A stretch of DNA of 64,000 nucleotides from Variovorax paradoxus. GTDB lineage: Bacteria; Pseudomonadota; Gammaproteobacteria; Burkholderiales; Burkholderiaceae_C. The notes beneath the pieces were generated by a model. That model was given only the letters and a program-made list of their open reading frames with translations. It was not told where the DNA came from and did no database searches. Positions 1 to 8,224 of the stretch are shown here, piece by piece. The stretch covers positions 1-64,000 of the forward strand of contig NZ_JAGGNW010000014.1 in the NCBI RefSeq assembly GCF_018614875.1, read 5' to 3'. A program made the position numbers and the translations under genes. Numbering within the stretch: the first letter of the stretch is position 1; every line of letters begins with the position of its first letter.

Positions 1-154
1 CTGCCGCGCAGATTCCTAGGTCGTCGCGGCGCTTCTCGACCCGGCAGCCCAGCACATCGCGGTAGAAGGCGATCGACTGCTCGATGTCCTTCACGCGCAG
101 CACGACATGGTCGATGCGCAGCACCGAGAACGGCGGGCGCATCGGGTTCGTCAT
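1..154 (-). CDS. VOC (glyoxalase/dioxygenase superfamily) protein, N-terminal part only
   Basis: Only the first 51 codons lie in the window; the gene runs off its left edge. The visible residues include an IDHVVLRVKD strand and an IAFYRDVLG helix, the usual opening of a vicinal-oxygen-chelate beta-alpha-beta module with the first metal-ligand His in IDH. The ATG lies 12 nt after the stop of the CoA-transferase gene on the same strand, so it is probably the third gene of the glutaryl-CoA dehydrogenase operon. The substrate cannot be told from this fragment. Confidence 0.75.
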   Translation of the reverse strand, partial: MTNPMRPPFSVLRIDHVVLRVKDIEQSIAFYRDVLGCRVEKRRDDLGICAA

Positions 155-166
155 GCCGCTTCTTCT

Positions 167-1405
167 TCAGACGACGCCAGCCGAGCGCAGAGCGTCGAAG
201 CGGGCTGCGTCGATGCCCATTTCCGCCAGCACTTCCTGCGTGTGCTGGCCCAGCGCCGGCGGCGCATGGCGCAGCACGGGCGGCGTGGCCGTGAGGCGCA
301 GCGGGCTTGCCACACCGGTGATGCTTTCGATGCCGTCGCCCGCATCGCGCGGCAGCGTGACCGCGAGGCCGCGCGACTTGACCTGCGCGTCATCGAAGGC
401 CTGCGCGATGTCGTTGATCGGGCCGCAGGGCACGGCCTTGTCTTCGAGCAGCATGACCCAGTCGGCGGTGGTGCGCGTGCGCGTGAGTTCTTCCATCATG
501 GGGATGAGCACGCCGCGGTGCTTCACGCGCAGCGTGTTGCTGGCAAAGCGCGCATCGGTGGCCCACTCCGCGTGGCCGGCCGCTTCGCAGAAGCGCGCGA
601 ACTGGCCGTTGTTGCCGATGGCCAGCAGCATCGAACCGTCGAGCGTCGGAAAGTCCTGGTAAGGCGCGAGGCTCGGATGCGTGTTGCCCTGGCGCCCAGG
701 CGCCTTGCCGGTGTTGAGGAACGCGCTCGCCTGGTTGGCGAGGATGGCCATGCCCACGTCGAGCAGTGCCATGTCGATGTGCTGGCCTTCGCCCGTGCGG
801 TCGCGCACCTGCAGCGCCGCGAGGATGGCGGTGCTGGCGTAGACGCCGGTGAACAGGTCGGTGAGCGCCACGCCCACGCGCAGCGGGCCGCCGCCGGGCA
901 CGTCGTCGGGTCGGCCGGTGATGCTCATCATGCCGGTCATGGCCTGGATCATCAGGTCGTAGCCGGCGCGCTCGGCGTACGGGCCGTCGTGGCCGAAGCC
1001 GGTCACGCTGCAGTAGATGAGGCGCGGGTTGGCCGCGCGCAGGCTCTGGTGGTCGAGGCCGTATTGCTTCAGGCCGCCGGTCTTGAAGTTCTCCACCACG
1101 ATGTCGGCCTGCGCCGCCATCTGCTTCAACAGCGCCTGCCCGTCGGGCGTGGCCATGTCGACGGTGACCGAGCGCTTGTTGCGGTTGCAGGCCGTGAAGT
1201 AGCTGGCCTGGTCGGTGTCGTCGCCGTTCGCGTCCTTGATGAAGGGCGGGCCCCAGGTGCGCGTGTCGTCGCCGACGCCGGGGCGCTCGATCTTGACGAC
1301 GTCGGCGCCCAGGTCCGCGAGGATCTGCGTGCACCACGGGCCCGCGAGCACGCGGGACAGATCGAGGACCTTGATGCCGTCGAGTGCTGCGAGCTTGGCT
1401 GTCAT
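167..1405 (-). CDS. gcdG: CaiB/BaiF family (type III) CoA-transferase, probably glutarate CoA-transferase
   Basis: 412 aa, normal length for a class III acyl-CoA transferase. It opens with DLSRVLAGPWCTQ and GADVVKIERP, the family's CoA-binding signature, and carries the expected catalytic aspartate in ALTDLFTG (Asp183). The ATG at 1405 lies 11 nt downstream of the gcdH stop and follows a GAAGAG ribosome binding site; the reading frame continues upstream but only through gcdH in another frame. Pairing with glutaryl-CoA dehydrogenase suggests it makes glutaryl-CoA from glutarate using succinyl-CoA or a similar donor, as the gcdG/SUGCT branch does. The family is well supported; the substrate is inferred from context. 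Confidence 0.88.
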   Translation of the reverse strand: MTAKLAALDGIKVLDLSRVLAGPWCTQILADLGADVVKIERPGVGDDTRTWGPPFIKDANGDDTDQASYFTACNRNKRSVTVDMATPDGQALLKQMAAQADIVVENFKTGGLKQYGLDHQSLRAANPRLIYCSVTGFGHDGPYAERAGYDLMIQAMTGMMSITGRPDDVPGGGPLRVGVALTDLFTGVYASTAILAALQVRDRTGEGQHIDMALLDVGMAILANQASAFLNTGKAPGRQGNTHPSLAPYQDFPTLDGSMLLAIGNNGQFARFCEAAGHAEWATDARFASNTLRVKHRGVLIPMMEELTRTRTTADWVMLLEDKAVPCGPINDIAQAFDDAQVKSRGLAVTLPRDAGDGIESITGVASPLRLTATPPVLRHAPPALGQHTQEVLAEMGIDAARFDALRSAGVV

Positions 1406-1416
1406 GCGCTCTTCGT

Positions 1417-2616
1417 TCAGTTGGCGAAGGCGGCGATGCCGGTGATGGCACGCCCGAGGATCAGCGCGTGGATGTCGTGCGTGCCTTCGTAGGTGTTGAC
1501 CACTTCCAGGTTCACCAGGTGGCGCGCCACGCCGAATTCGTCGCTGATGCCGTTGCCGCCCATCATGTCGCGCGCCAGGCGGGCGATGTCGAGGGCCTTG
1601 CCGCAGTTGTTGCGCTTCATGATCGAGGTGATCTCGACCGAGGCCGTGCCTTCGTCCTTCATGCGGCCCAGGCGCAGGCTGCCCTGCAGGCCCAGCGTGA
1701 TCTCGGTCTGCATGTCGGCCAGCTTCTTTTGAATGAGCTGGTTGGCGGCGAGCGGGCGGCCGAACTGCTTGCGGTCCAGCGTGTACTGGCGGGCGCGGTG
1801 CCAGCAGTCTTCGGCGGCGCCGATCGCGCCCCACGAGATGCCGTAGCGGGCGCTGTTGAGGCAGGTGAAGGGGCCCTTGAGGCCCTGCACTTCGGGGAAG
1901 GCGTTTTCTTCGGGGCAGAACACGCCGTCCATCACGATCTCGCCGGTGATGCTGGCGCGCAGGCCGACCTTGCCGTGGATCGCGGGGGCGCTCAGGCCCT
2001 TCATGCCCTTCTCGAGCACGAAGCCGCGGATCGGGCCGACCGTGCCGCTTTCGCTGACTTCCTTGGCCCAGACCACGAACACATCGGCGATGGGCGAGTT
2101 GCTGATCCACATCTTGGCGCCGCTGAGCGAGTAGCCGCCCGGCACCTTCTTGGCGCGCGTGACCATGCTGCCGGGGTCGGAGCCATGGTCGGGTTCGGTC
2201 AGGCCGAAGCAGCCGATCCATTCGCCGGTGGCGAGCCTGGGCAGGTACTTCTGCTTCTGCGCCTCGGTGCCGAATTCAAAGATGGGGACCATCACCAGCG
2301 AGCTCTGCACACTGGCCATCGAGCGGTAGCCCGAGTCGACGCGCTCGACCTCGCGGGCGATCAGGCCATAGGCAACGTAGTTGAGGCCGGGGCCGCCGTA
2401 CTGCTCAGGGATCGTCGGGCCGAGCAGGCCGAGCGCGCCCATCTCGCGAAAGATGGCGGGGTCGGTCTCGCCGCTGCGAAAGCCCTCGATGACGCGGGGC
2501 GCGAGGCGCTCCTGGCAGTAGGCATTGGCCGCGTCGCGGATCATGCGTTCTTCGTCGGTCAGTTGCTGGTCGAGAAGAAGGGGGTCGTCCCAGTGGAATT
2601 GCGCTTTGGCGGCCAT
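1417..2616 (-). CDS. gcdH: glutaryl-CoA dehydrogenase
   Basis: 399 aa, full length for the GcdH clade of FAD-dependent acyl-CoA dehydrogenases, which oxidise and decarboxylate glutaryl-CoA to crotonyl-CoA in lysine, tryptophan and dicarboxylate catabolism. The acyl-CoA dehydrogenase signature [14 protein letters not shown] is present, as is the catalytic base in [17 protein letters not shown] (Glu377). The short N-terminus [18 protein letters not shown] is typical of this clade rather than of fatty-acyl dehydrogenases. It is the first gene of an operon with the CoA-transferase and VOC genes and is divergent from the LysR gene, the gcdR-gcdH arrangement known in Azoarcus, Burkholderia and Pseudomonas. 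Confidence 0.96.
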   Translation of the reverse strand: MAAKAQFHWDDPLLLDQQLTDEERMIRDAANAYCQERLAPRVIEGFRSGETDPAIFREMGALGLLGPTIPEQYGGPGLNYVAYGLIAREVERVDSGYRSMASVQSSLVMVPIFEFGTEAQKQKYLPRLATGEWIGCFGLTEPDHGSDPGSMVTRAKKVPGGYSLSGAKMWISNSPIADVFVVWAKEVSESGTVGPIRGFVLEKGMKGLSAPAIHGKVGLRASITGEIVMDGVFCPEENAFPEVQGLKGPFTCLNSARYGISWGAIGAAEDCWHRARQYTLDRKQFGRPLAANQLIQKKLADMQTEITLGLQGSLRLGRMKDEGTASVEITSIMKRNNCGKALDIARLARDMMGGNGISDEFGVARHLVNLEVVNTYEGTHDIHALILGRAITGIAAFAN

Positions 2617-2718
2617 GTGCTTGTCTCCGGAAGAGGGGAAAAGGGAAAAAGAGGGGGGAATGGGTCGATCCTAGCCATGCGGGGGGCCGGGCGCAAACGA
2701 TGAATCCTCACCCAGATA

Positions 2719-2761
2719 TGCGTACTCCGCACACCTTGTCCCCACGCGGAAAGACGTTTCC
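2719..2761. promoter_or_regulatory. candidate LysR operator between gcdH and its divergent regulator
   Basis: The 186-bp divergent spacer holds TGCGTACTCCGCA (2719-2731), a dyad fitting the T-N11-A box bound by LysR regulators, and GGAAAGACGTTTCC (2748-2761), a 5-bp dyad. They lie 40-85 bp upstream of the regulator start, where LysR proteins usually bind to control themselves and the divergent gene. Assignment rests on position and symmetry only. Confidence 0.4.
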
Positions 2762-2802
2762 ATTGGTGACGGCACTTCTCCAGTCATACACTCTCGGCAT
2801 AC

Positions 2803-3711
2803 ATGCGCCGCAAGATTCCACCCCTGCAAACCCTCGTGTGCTTCGACGCCGCCGCGCGCCATGAGAGCTACACCCGCGCCGCGCAGGAGCTCGCGCTCAC
2901 GCAGAGCGCCGTGTCGCGCCAGATCGGCACGCTCGAAGCCTTTTTGGGCGTGGCCCTGTTCCGCCGCACCCGCCACGGCGTGGCGCTCACGGCCAGCGGC
3001 GCGGCCTATGCGCGCCAGATCACCAAGCGGCTCGAGGCCATGGAGCGCGACACGCTCGACGCCATGGCGCACCAGGGCGAAGGCGGCTCGCTCTCGCTGG
3101 CGGCGGTGCCCACCTTTGCCACCCGCTGGCTGATGCCGCGCCTGAAGAGCTTCGCGGCGCTGCAACCCGACGTGGTGGTGCACATCGAGACGCGCACCCG
3201 TCCCTTTCTCTTCGCCGATGCGGAGTTCGACGCTGCGCTGTACGCCGGCACGCCCGCGCAAGTGGAGAACTGGGCCGGCACGCGCGCACTGCTGCTGATG
3301 CATGAAGACGTGGTGCCGGTGTGCAGCCCGTCGCTGCTGCAGCGCGGCAAGCCGGTGGCGCCCGCGGCCATCGCGCAGATGCCGCTGCTGCAGCAGAGCA
3401 CGCGGCCCGACGGCTGGCGCCAGTGGTTCGACGCGCAGCGGATCGATGCGCCCAATGCGCGCGGCGGGCCGCGCTACGAGCTGTTCTCCATCCTGGCCGC
3501 GGCCGCGTCGCACGGGCTCGGCGTGGCGCTGATGCCCACCATGCTGGTGGCCGACGAACTCGCGCGCGGCGAACTGGTGGTGGCCTGCGCACGGCCGCTG
3601 TCGGGCGAGCGCAACTACTACCTCGTGACGCCCGAGCGCGCCGACCAGCGGCCGCTCTTGAAGTTCTTCAGCGACTGGCTGCTGGCCGAGGCGCGGGGCG
3701 GGTCCGTCTAA
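2803..3711 (+). CDS. gcdR: LysR-family (GcvA-like) transcriptional regulator of the glutaryl-CoA dehydrogenase operon
   Basis: 302 aa, standard LysR length. The N-terminal winged helix starts with IPPLQTLVCFDAAARHESYT and contains the recognition helix in LTQSAVSRQIGTLE; this opening and the C-terminal periplasmic-binding-like effector domain place it in the GcvA/AmpR subgroup. It is divergent from gcdH across 186 bp that holds a T-N11-A dyad. By position it should control gcdHG in response to glutarate or glutaryl-CoA, as GcdR does elsewhere; the effector is inferred. Confidence 0.85.
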   Translation: MRRKIPPLQTLVCFDAAARHESYTRAAQELALTQSAVSRQIGTLEAFLGVALFRRTRHGVALTASGAAYARQITKRLEAMERDTLDAMAHQGEGGSLSLAAVPTFATRWLMPRLKSFAALQPDVVVHIETRTRPFLFADAEFDAALYAGTPAQVENWAGTRALLLMHEDVVPVCSPSLLQRGKPVAPAAIAQMPLLQQSTRPDGWRQWFDAQRIDAPNARGGPRYELFSILAAAASHGLGVALMPTMLVADELARGELVVACARPLSGERNYYLVTPERADQRPLLKFFSDWLLAEARGGSV

Positions 3712-3766
3712 GACACTGCCGATATGATGGTCCGCATCGCCGCGCGGACGGCCTTCGCCTCACACC

Positions 3767-4171
3767 ATGCTGAACAACATCGCCCCTTTTCTCGTGCACT
3801 GGGCCATCACCGCACTCTCGCTGTGGGTGGCCAGCCTGATCTTTCGCGGCATCAAGTTCGAGAACACTTCCGCGCTGGTGATCTCGGCCCTGCTGCTAGG
3901 GCTGGCCAATGCCATCGTCAAGCCGCTCCTGATCGTGCTCACGCTGCCGCTGACGCTGCTGACGCTCGGCCTCTTCCTGCTGGTGATCAACGCGCTGATG
4001 ATCATGCTGGTGGCCGCGCTGGTGCGCGGGTTCAGGCTCTCGGGCTTCTGGACCGCGTTCTTCGCGAGCATCTTCATCTCCGTGCTGAGCATTGCGATCG
4101 ACTCGCTGGTGAACAGCGACGACCCCGCGACGACCATCCAGATGCCGACGCGCAGCGGCAAGTGGCTGTAG
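3767..4171 (+). CDS. Phage holin family 4 (YvlD-like) inner-membrane protein
   Basis: 134 aa, almost wholly hydrophobic with four predicted membrane helices (about residues 7-25, 31-49, 55-80 and 88-110) and a short polar tail. The motif FENTSALVISALLLGLANAI, followed by a Pro-containing second helix, is characteristic of the YvlD/holin_4_2 family (PF04020) found on many bacterial chromosomes. These are not lysis holins in any proven sense and their function is unknown. No phage genes lie nearby. It is convergent with the GntR gene, with an 18-bp gap and no convincing terminator. Confidence 0.8.
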   Translation: MLNNIAPFLVHWAITALSLWVASLIFRGIKFENTSALVISALLLGLANAIVKPLLIVLTLPLTLLTLGLFLLVINALMIMLVAALVRGFRLSGFWTAFFASIFISVLSIAIDSLVNSDDPATTIQMPTRSGKWL

Positions 4172-4189
4172 GCCCGAAAGCCCCGGCCC

Positions 4190-4897
4190 TCAGGCCCTGA
4201 AGATCTCCTCGAGATCGACCTCTTCGGCCGCGTGGTCGAGCTTCATGCTGCCCTCGATATGGTCGAGATGCTCGAGCACCAGCCGCTCGGCGCCCGGCGC
4301 GTCGTGTCTGGCGATGGCCTCGATGATCTGCGAATGCTCGTCGGCGCGGCAGCTGTTCGCAATGGGCGCGTCGTAGAGAAAGATCGTCAGGCAGGTCAGC
4401 ACCGACAGCTCGCGCATGCTGCGCGCCAGGGCCGTGTTGCCGGCCAGCTCGGCCGCCAGCGAATGAAACTCGCCGGACAGGCGGATGACGGCGCGCTTGT
4501 CGTCGCGGCGCCGCGCATCGAGCTCCAGCGCCTGGTGCTGGCGCAGGCGGGTGAGCTTCTCGGGCGTGAGGTTGTCGACGAGCCGGCGCAGCACGGCCGG
4601 CTCGATCAGCCGGCGGGCCTCGAAGACGTCGCGCGCCTCCTCGATCGACGGCTTGGCCACGTAGGCGCCGCGCTGCGGATACAGCGTCACGATCTGTTCG
4701 TGCGCGAGCCGCGACAGCACGTCGCGGATGCGCGCGCGGCTGGCGCCGAAGATGTCGGCCAGCCGCTCTTCGCCGAGCTTGGTGCCGGGATGCAGCCGGT
4801 GCTCGAGGATGGCCGCGAAGATCTTCTCGTAGATCTCGTCCTGCGTTTTCTCGCGCTCGAGCTGCGCCTGGGAAGACGGCTTGCGCGTGCCCATCAT
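4190..4897 (-). CDS. GntR-family (FCD domain) transcriptional regulator
   Basis: 235 aa. A winged helix-turn-helix lies at about residues 19-80 (KTQDEIYEKIFAAILEHRL, then EERLADIFGASRARIRDVLS), followed by an all-helical FCD ligand domain with metal-ligand-like Asp/His residues (FHSLAAELAGN, DEHSQIIEAIARHD). The start at 4897 gives a 4-bp ATGA overlap with the upstream enzyme gene, so the two are translationally coupled. Such regulators repress catabolic operons and are released by an organic acid. The divergent promoter region contains three near-copies of TTGTCGACAA, a plausible target for this protein. Confidence 0.9.
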   Translation of the reverse strand: MMGTRKPSSQAQLEREKTQDEIYEKIFAAILEHRLHPGTKLGEERLADIFGASRARIRDVLSRLAHEQIVTLYPQRGAYVAKPSIEEARDVFEARRLIEPAVLRRLVDNLTPEKLTRLRQHQALELDARRRDDKRAVIRLSGEFHSLAAELAGNTALARSMRELSVLTCLTIFLYDAPIANSCRADEHSQIIEAIARHDAPGAERLVLEHLDHIEGSMKLDHAAEEVDLEEIFRA

Positions 4898-5619
4898 CGC
4901 CAGCCGAACAGCGCGCCCCAGCCGCGCACCTGCGCCGGATCGGCGCCTGCCGCGCGCAGCTGGCCCCAGACGGTGGTGCTCACGGTGTCGAGCAGCGCAA
5001 TGCCGGTTTCGGCCTCGAACGCCTCGGCCAGCGGTGCGGCGTGCAGGTTGGTGCAGAAGGTGGTGATGGCCTCGGGCTGCGCCGCGGCCACCTCGCGCAT
5101 CGACGCCATCAACTGCGCGGGCTCGACCAGCGCGAAGTCGTGGTTCACGCTGATGCCAAGGTGGCGCTCGGCCACCACCTCGATGCCGAGCGCGCGGTAG
5201 TTGTCGACGATGCGCTGCTGCACGTCGGCGGTGTAGGGCGTCACCAGCCCGAGCCGCTTCACGCCGCGCAGCGCCAGCAGTTCGTTGAGCGCCAGCACGG
5301 CGGTGGTGGCGGCAATGCCGGTGCGCTCGCGGATGCGCTCGACCAGGCGCCGGTCGGCTTCGAAGCCCAGCCAGCCCGACGAGGTGCCGCTCCAGGCGAT
5401 CACGTCGACCCGCGCATCGGCCAGCAGCTCGGCGGCGGCCAGGATCTTGCTGTCGTCGAACTGGCCCAGGCCCTCGGCCGAAAGCGAGATCTCCGTGACC
5501 CGGAAGCGCGAGAAATGGGCGCTGCAGCCCGGCACGCAGGCCACCAGGGTGCTGGTCAGCGGCTCCAGCGCGGTGTTGGACGACGGCGTGAGCACGCCAA
5601 GGCGAAAGGGGCGCGGCAT
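4894..5619 (-). CDS. Arylmalonate decarboxylase / maleate isomerase-like (Asp/Glu racemase superfamily) protein
   Basis: 241 aa from the ATG at 5619; the frame extends 14 codons further but with no better start. It opens FRLGVLTPSSNTALEP, the Asn-containing motif of maleate isomerases and arylmalonate decarboxylases. The C-terminal catalytic Cys is present (TTFCTNLHAA, Cys189). The position of the second, N-terminal Cys of two-base racemases is occupied by Gly-Thr-Ser (WSGTSSGW, residues 77-83), the layout of one-cysteine decarboxylases such as AMDase. It may therefore decarboxylate or isomerise a small dicarboxylate rather than racemise an amino acid. It is coupled to the GntR gene and divergent from the hydantoinase. 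Confidence 0.72.
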   Translation of the reverse strand: MPRPFRLGVLTPSSNTALEPLTSTLVACVPGCSAHFSRFRVTEISLSAEGLGQFDDSKILAAAELLADARVDVIAWSGTSSGWLGFEADRRLVERIRERTGIAATTAVLALNELLALRGVKRLGLVTPYTADVQQRIVDNYRALGIEVVAERHLGISVNHDFALVEPAQLMASMREVAAAQPEAITTFCTNLHAAPLAEAFEAETGIALLDTVSTTVWGQLRAAGADPAQVRGWGALFGWR

Positions 5620-5678
5620 GGGCTTTCTTTGTTTGCGGACGGCCGGGATCAGCGTAATCACTGTCTCCGGACTCTTGA

Positions 5679-5722
5679 TTGTCGACGATTATGTCGACAA
5701 CATTCAATCTCCTTGTTGACAA
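5679..5722. promoter_or_regulatory. Triple operator: three near-copies of the TTGTCGACAA palindrome
   Basis: Sites at 5679-5688 (TTGTCGACGA), 5691-5700 (ATGTCGACAA) and 5713-5722 (TTGTTGACAA) match the 10-bp palindrome TTGTCGACAA at 9, 9 and 9 of 10 positions. The first two also form a perfect 8-bp inverted repeat with a 6-bp spacer. Start-to-start spacings are 12 and 22 bp, so all lie near one DNA face. They occupy the 122-bp spacer between the AMDase-like/GntR pair and the hydantoinase gene. FCD-type GntR repressors bind TTGT-N2-ACAA-like dyads, so the linked GntR is the likely ligand. Confidence 0.65.
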
Positions 5723-5741
5723 AAGTCTCGCGCTTCCTTCC

Positions 5742-7169
5742 ATGACCTCCACCCCAGCCTTCGATCTGGTCGTTCGCAATGCGCAGGCCACGACCGCCAG
5801 CGACACCTTCGATTGCGACATCGGCGTGCGCGACGGGCGCATCGTCCAGCTCGGCATGAAATTGGCCGCCGGCGCGCGCGAGATCGATGCAGCCGGCCGC
5901 ACCGTCACGCCCGGTGGCGTCGACGCCCATTGCCATCTCGACCAGCCGATGCCTGCGCCCCTGCGCATGGCCGACGACTTCGACACCGGCACGCGCAGCG
6001 CAGCCTGCGGCGGCACCACCACCGTGATTCCCTTCGCCGCGCAGCAGAAGGGCCAGTCGCTGCGCGCCGCGGTCGAGGACTATCGCGCCCGCGCGGCCGG
6101 CAAGGCGCACATCGACTACGCCTTCCACCTGATCGTGAGCGACCCGACACCCACGGTGCTGAACGAGGAACTGCCGGCGCTCATCCGCGAAGGCTTCACC
6201 TCGTTCAAGATCTACATGACCTACGACGACATGAAGCTCGACGACGGCCAGATCCTGGACGTGCTGGCGGTGGCGCGCGAGCACGGCGCCATGGCGATGA
6301 TCCATGCCGAGAACGCCGACTGCATCGGATGGCTCACGCGCCGCCTGGAAGCCGCCGGGCGCACCGCGCCGCGCTTCCACGCGCACGCGCGGCCGATGCT
6401 GGTGGAGCGCGAAGCCACGCACCGCGCCATCGCGCTGGCCGAGTTGGTCGACGTGCCGATCCTGATCGTGCACGTGTCGGGCCGCGAGGCGGTGGAGCAG
6501 ATCCGCTGGGCGCGTGCGCACGGGCTCAATGTGTTTGCCGAGACCTGCCCGCAATACCTCTTTCTCACGGCCGAGGACCTGGGGATCGACGACAGCTACC
6601 AGGGCGCCAAGTGCGTGTGCAGCCCGCCGCCGCGCGACAAGGCCAACCAGCAGGTGATCTGGGACGGGCTCAACGATGGCCTTTTCACCGTGTTCTCGTC
6701 GGACCATGCGCCCTTCAGGTACGACGCGCCCGAGGGCAAGAAGCCCGGCGGCGAGGAGGTGGCGTTCCGCCACATTCCCAACGGCATCCCCGGGATCGAG
6801 ACGCGCATGGCGCTGCTGTGGTCCGAGGGCGTGCTGGCCGGGCGCATGACGCCGCACCGCTTCGTCGAGCTCACGGCCACCGGGCCGGCCAAGGCCTACG
6901 GCCTGCATCCGCGCAAGGGCACGATCGCGATCGGCGCGGACGCCGACCTGGTGATCTGGGACGAGCGCGAGTTCGTGCTGAAGAACGAGATGCTGCACCA
7001 CGATGTCGACTACACGCCCTATGAAGGCATGCGGCTGAAGGCCTGGCCGGGCGTGACGCTGGCGCGCGGCGAGGTGATGTGGGACGGCGCGGCCTTCACC
7101 GGGCGCACCGGGCATGGGCGCTTCCTGCCATGCGGCACGCCCACGCTGCTGTCCGGGCGGCGCGGCTGA
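5742..7169 (+). CDS. Dihydropyrimidinase / D-hydantoinase-family amidohydrolase
   Basis: 475 aa from the ATG at 5742; starts further upstream would run through the operator repeats. It is a cyclic amidohydrolase with the full binuclear metal set: HxH in DAHCHLDQP (His63, His65), carboxylated Lys in SFKIYMTYD (Lys156), His188 (MIHAEN), His244 (IVHVSG) and Asp321 (SSDHAPF). Enzymes of this group open hydantoin, dihydropyrimidine or related cyclic imide/ureide rings in the cytoplasm. Context (AMDase-like enzyme, amidase, hydratase, TRAP transporter) points to breakdown of a cyclic amide or N-heterocycle, but the substrate is unknown. Confidence 0.88.
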   Translation: MTSTPAFDLVVRNAQATTASDTFDCDIGVRDGRIVQLGMKLAAGAREIDAAGRTVTPGGVDAHCHLDQPMPAPLRMADDFDTGTRSAACGGTTTVIPFAAQQKGQSLRAAVEDYRARAAGKAHIDYAFHLIVSDPTPTVLNEELPALIREGFTSFKIYMTYDDMKLDDGQILDVLAVAREHGAMAMIHAENADCIGWLTRRLEAAGRTAPRFHAHARPMLVEREATHRAIALAELVDVPILIVHVSGREAVEQIRWARAHGLNVFAETCPQYLFLTAEDLGIDDSYQGAKCVCSPPPRDKANQQVIWDGLNDGLFTVFSSDHAPFRYDAPEGKKPGGEEVAFRHIPNGIPGIETRMALLWSEGVLAGRMTPHRFVELTATGPAKAYGLHPRKGTIAIGADADLVIWDEREFVLKNEMLHHDVDYTPYEGMRLKAWPGVTLARGEVMWDGAAFTGRTGHGRFLPCGTPTLLSGRRG

Positions 7170-7215
7170 GCGAGCGCCGTGGGCGGGGTGGCGTGCAACT
7201 TGCAAGGATTTCGTC

Positions 7216-8046
7216 ATGACGGACAGCAGCTCCCCCCGCTCCCCCAGGACCGCCGGCAAGGTCACGCGCATCGACCGCGACGGCGACGGCACCGTGCAGT
7301 CGCTCACGCGAGCGATGCAGCTGCTCGAACTGCTGGCCGACGACGACGAGGGCTACCGCCTGGTCGACATCGCCGCGCGCAGCGGCTTGTCGTCGTCCAC
7401 CGCGCACCGCCTGCTCACCACGCTGGAGCAGCGCCAGTTCGTCCAGTTCGACCGCGAAACCAGCCTCTGGTATGTGGGCGTGCGCTGCTTTTCGGTGGGC
7501 GCGGCCTTCGGGCGCCGGCGCCGCATCGCGCACCTGGCGCTGCCGGTGATGCGGCGGCTGCGCGACAGCTCGGGCGAAAGCATCAACCTGGGCATTGCCG
7601 ACCTGGGCGACATCGTCTTCGTCACGCAGGTGGAAAGCCGCGAGCTGATGCGCGCCATCGGCAAGCCGGGCTTTCGCGCGCCGCTGCACGGCACGGCCAT
7701 GGGGCAGGCCATCCTGGCCGCCATGGCCGAGGACGACGTGCTGCAGTACCTGCGCACCTACGGCCTGCCGAAGCTCACGCCCAACACCATCGCGCGCGCG
7801 TCGCGGCTGCACGAAACCCTGGGCGAGGTGCGCCGCGCGGGCTATGCGGTGGACGACGAGCAGAACGCCGTCGGGCTGCGCTGCATTGCCGCCGCCATCC
7901 GGGACGAACACGGCCAGCCCTTCGGCGCGATATCGCTCGTGGGCCCGACACAGCGCATCAAGGCGGCCGACTTCGCGCAGTTCGGCGCCACGGTGCGCAC
8001 CGCCGCCGATGAGATCACCACGGCCTACGGCGGGCGCCTGAAGTAG
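7216..8046 (+). CDS. IclR-family transcriptional regulator
   Basis: 276 aa from the ATG at 7216, preceded by AAGGA; the frame extends upstream but only across the end of the hydantoinase gene. An N-terminal winged helix-turn-helix (VQSLTRAMQLLELLADDD, then YRLVDIAARSGLSSSTAHRLL) is followed by the IclR effector domain, with the conserved AMGQAILAAM and YAVDDEQNAVGLRCIAA segments. IclR proteins control aromatic and organic-acid catabolism. It lies 46 nt after the hydantoinase gene and 178 bp ahead of the TRAP operon, so it probably regulates one or both. Confidence 0.9.
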   Translation: MTDSSSPRSPRTAGKVTRIDRDGDGTVQSLTRAMQLLELLADDDEGYRLVDIAARSGLSSSTAHRLLTTLEQRQFVQFDRETSLWYVGVRCFSVGAAFGRRRRIAHLALPVMRRLRDSSGESINLGIADLGDIVFVTQVESRELMRAIGKPGFRAPLHGTAMGQAILAAMAEDDVLQYLRTYGLPKLTPNTIARASRLHETLGEVRRAGYAVDDEQNAVGLRCIAAAIRDEHGQPFGAISLVGPTQRIKAADFAQFGATVRTAADEITTAYGGRLK

Positions 8047-8224
8047 CCGCTTCTTTTGCTTCTTCTTCCACCGGCGTACGGCGCCAAGTGCTTGATCCGC
8101 AACGCTTTTTTTCGCCTGTCCCGGTGCGCGGAAAATTCCGGGCGCGCGCCTTGCGGCGCGGTTCAATGGCCTCCTCTGCCGCCGCCTTGCCAATCCGCCC
8201 ACCTCTGCCCTCCCAGGAGAAATC

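Noticed and set aside
167..2221. A 684-codon frame that could suggest a dehydrogenase-transferase fusion
   Set aside because: The upstream part is gcdH read in the wrong frame. GcdH and the CoA-transferase each have their own start and stop, 11 nt apart.
107..2703. Long plus-strand ORFs of 461 and 439 codons opposite the gcdHG operon
   Set aside because: They are His/Ala/Arg-rich antisense shadows of GC-rich genes; no domain, start site or ribosome binding site supports them.
3767..4171. Holin-like gene as a prophage remnant
   Set aside because: The YvlD/holin_4_2 family is common on chromosomes and there are no other phage genes nearby.
4172..4189. Possible terminator between the holin-like and GntR genes
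   Set aside because: The GGCC-rich stretch has no stable stem followed by a T run.
8047..8224. Promoter or operator between iclR and the TRAP operon
   Set aside because: GC-rich short dyads and one T run occur, but no pair of promoter boxes or clear regulator site could be supported.
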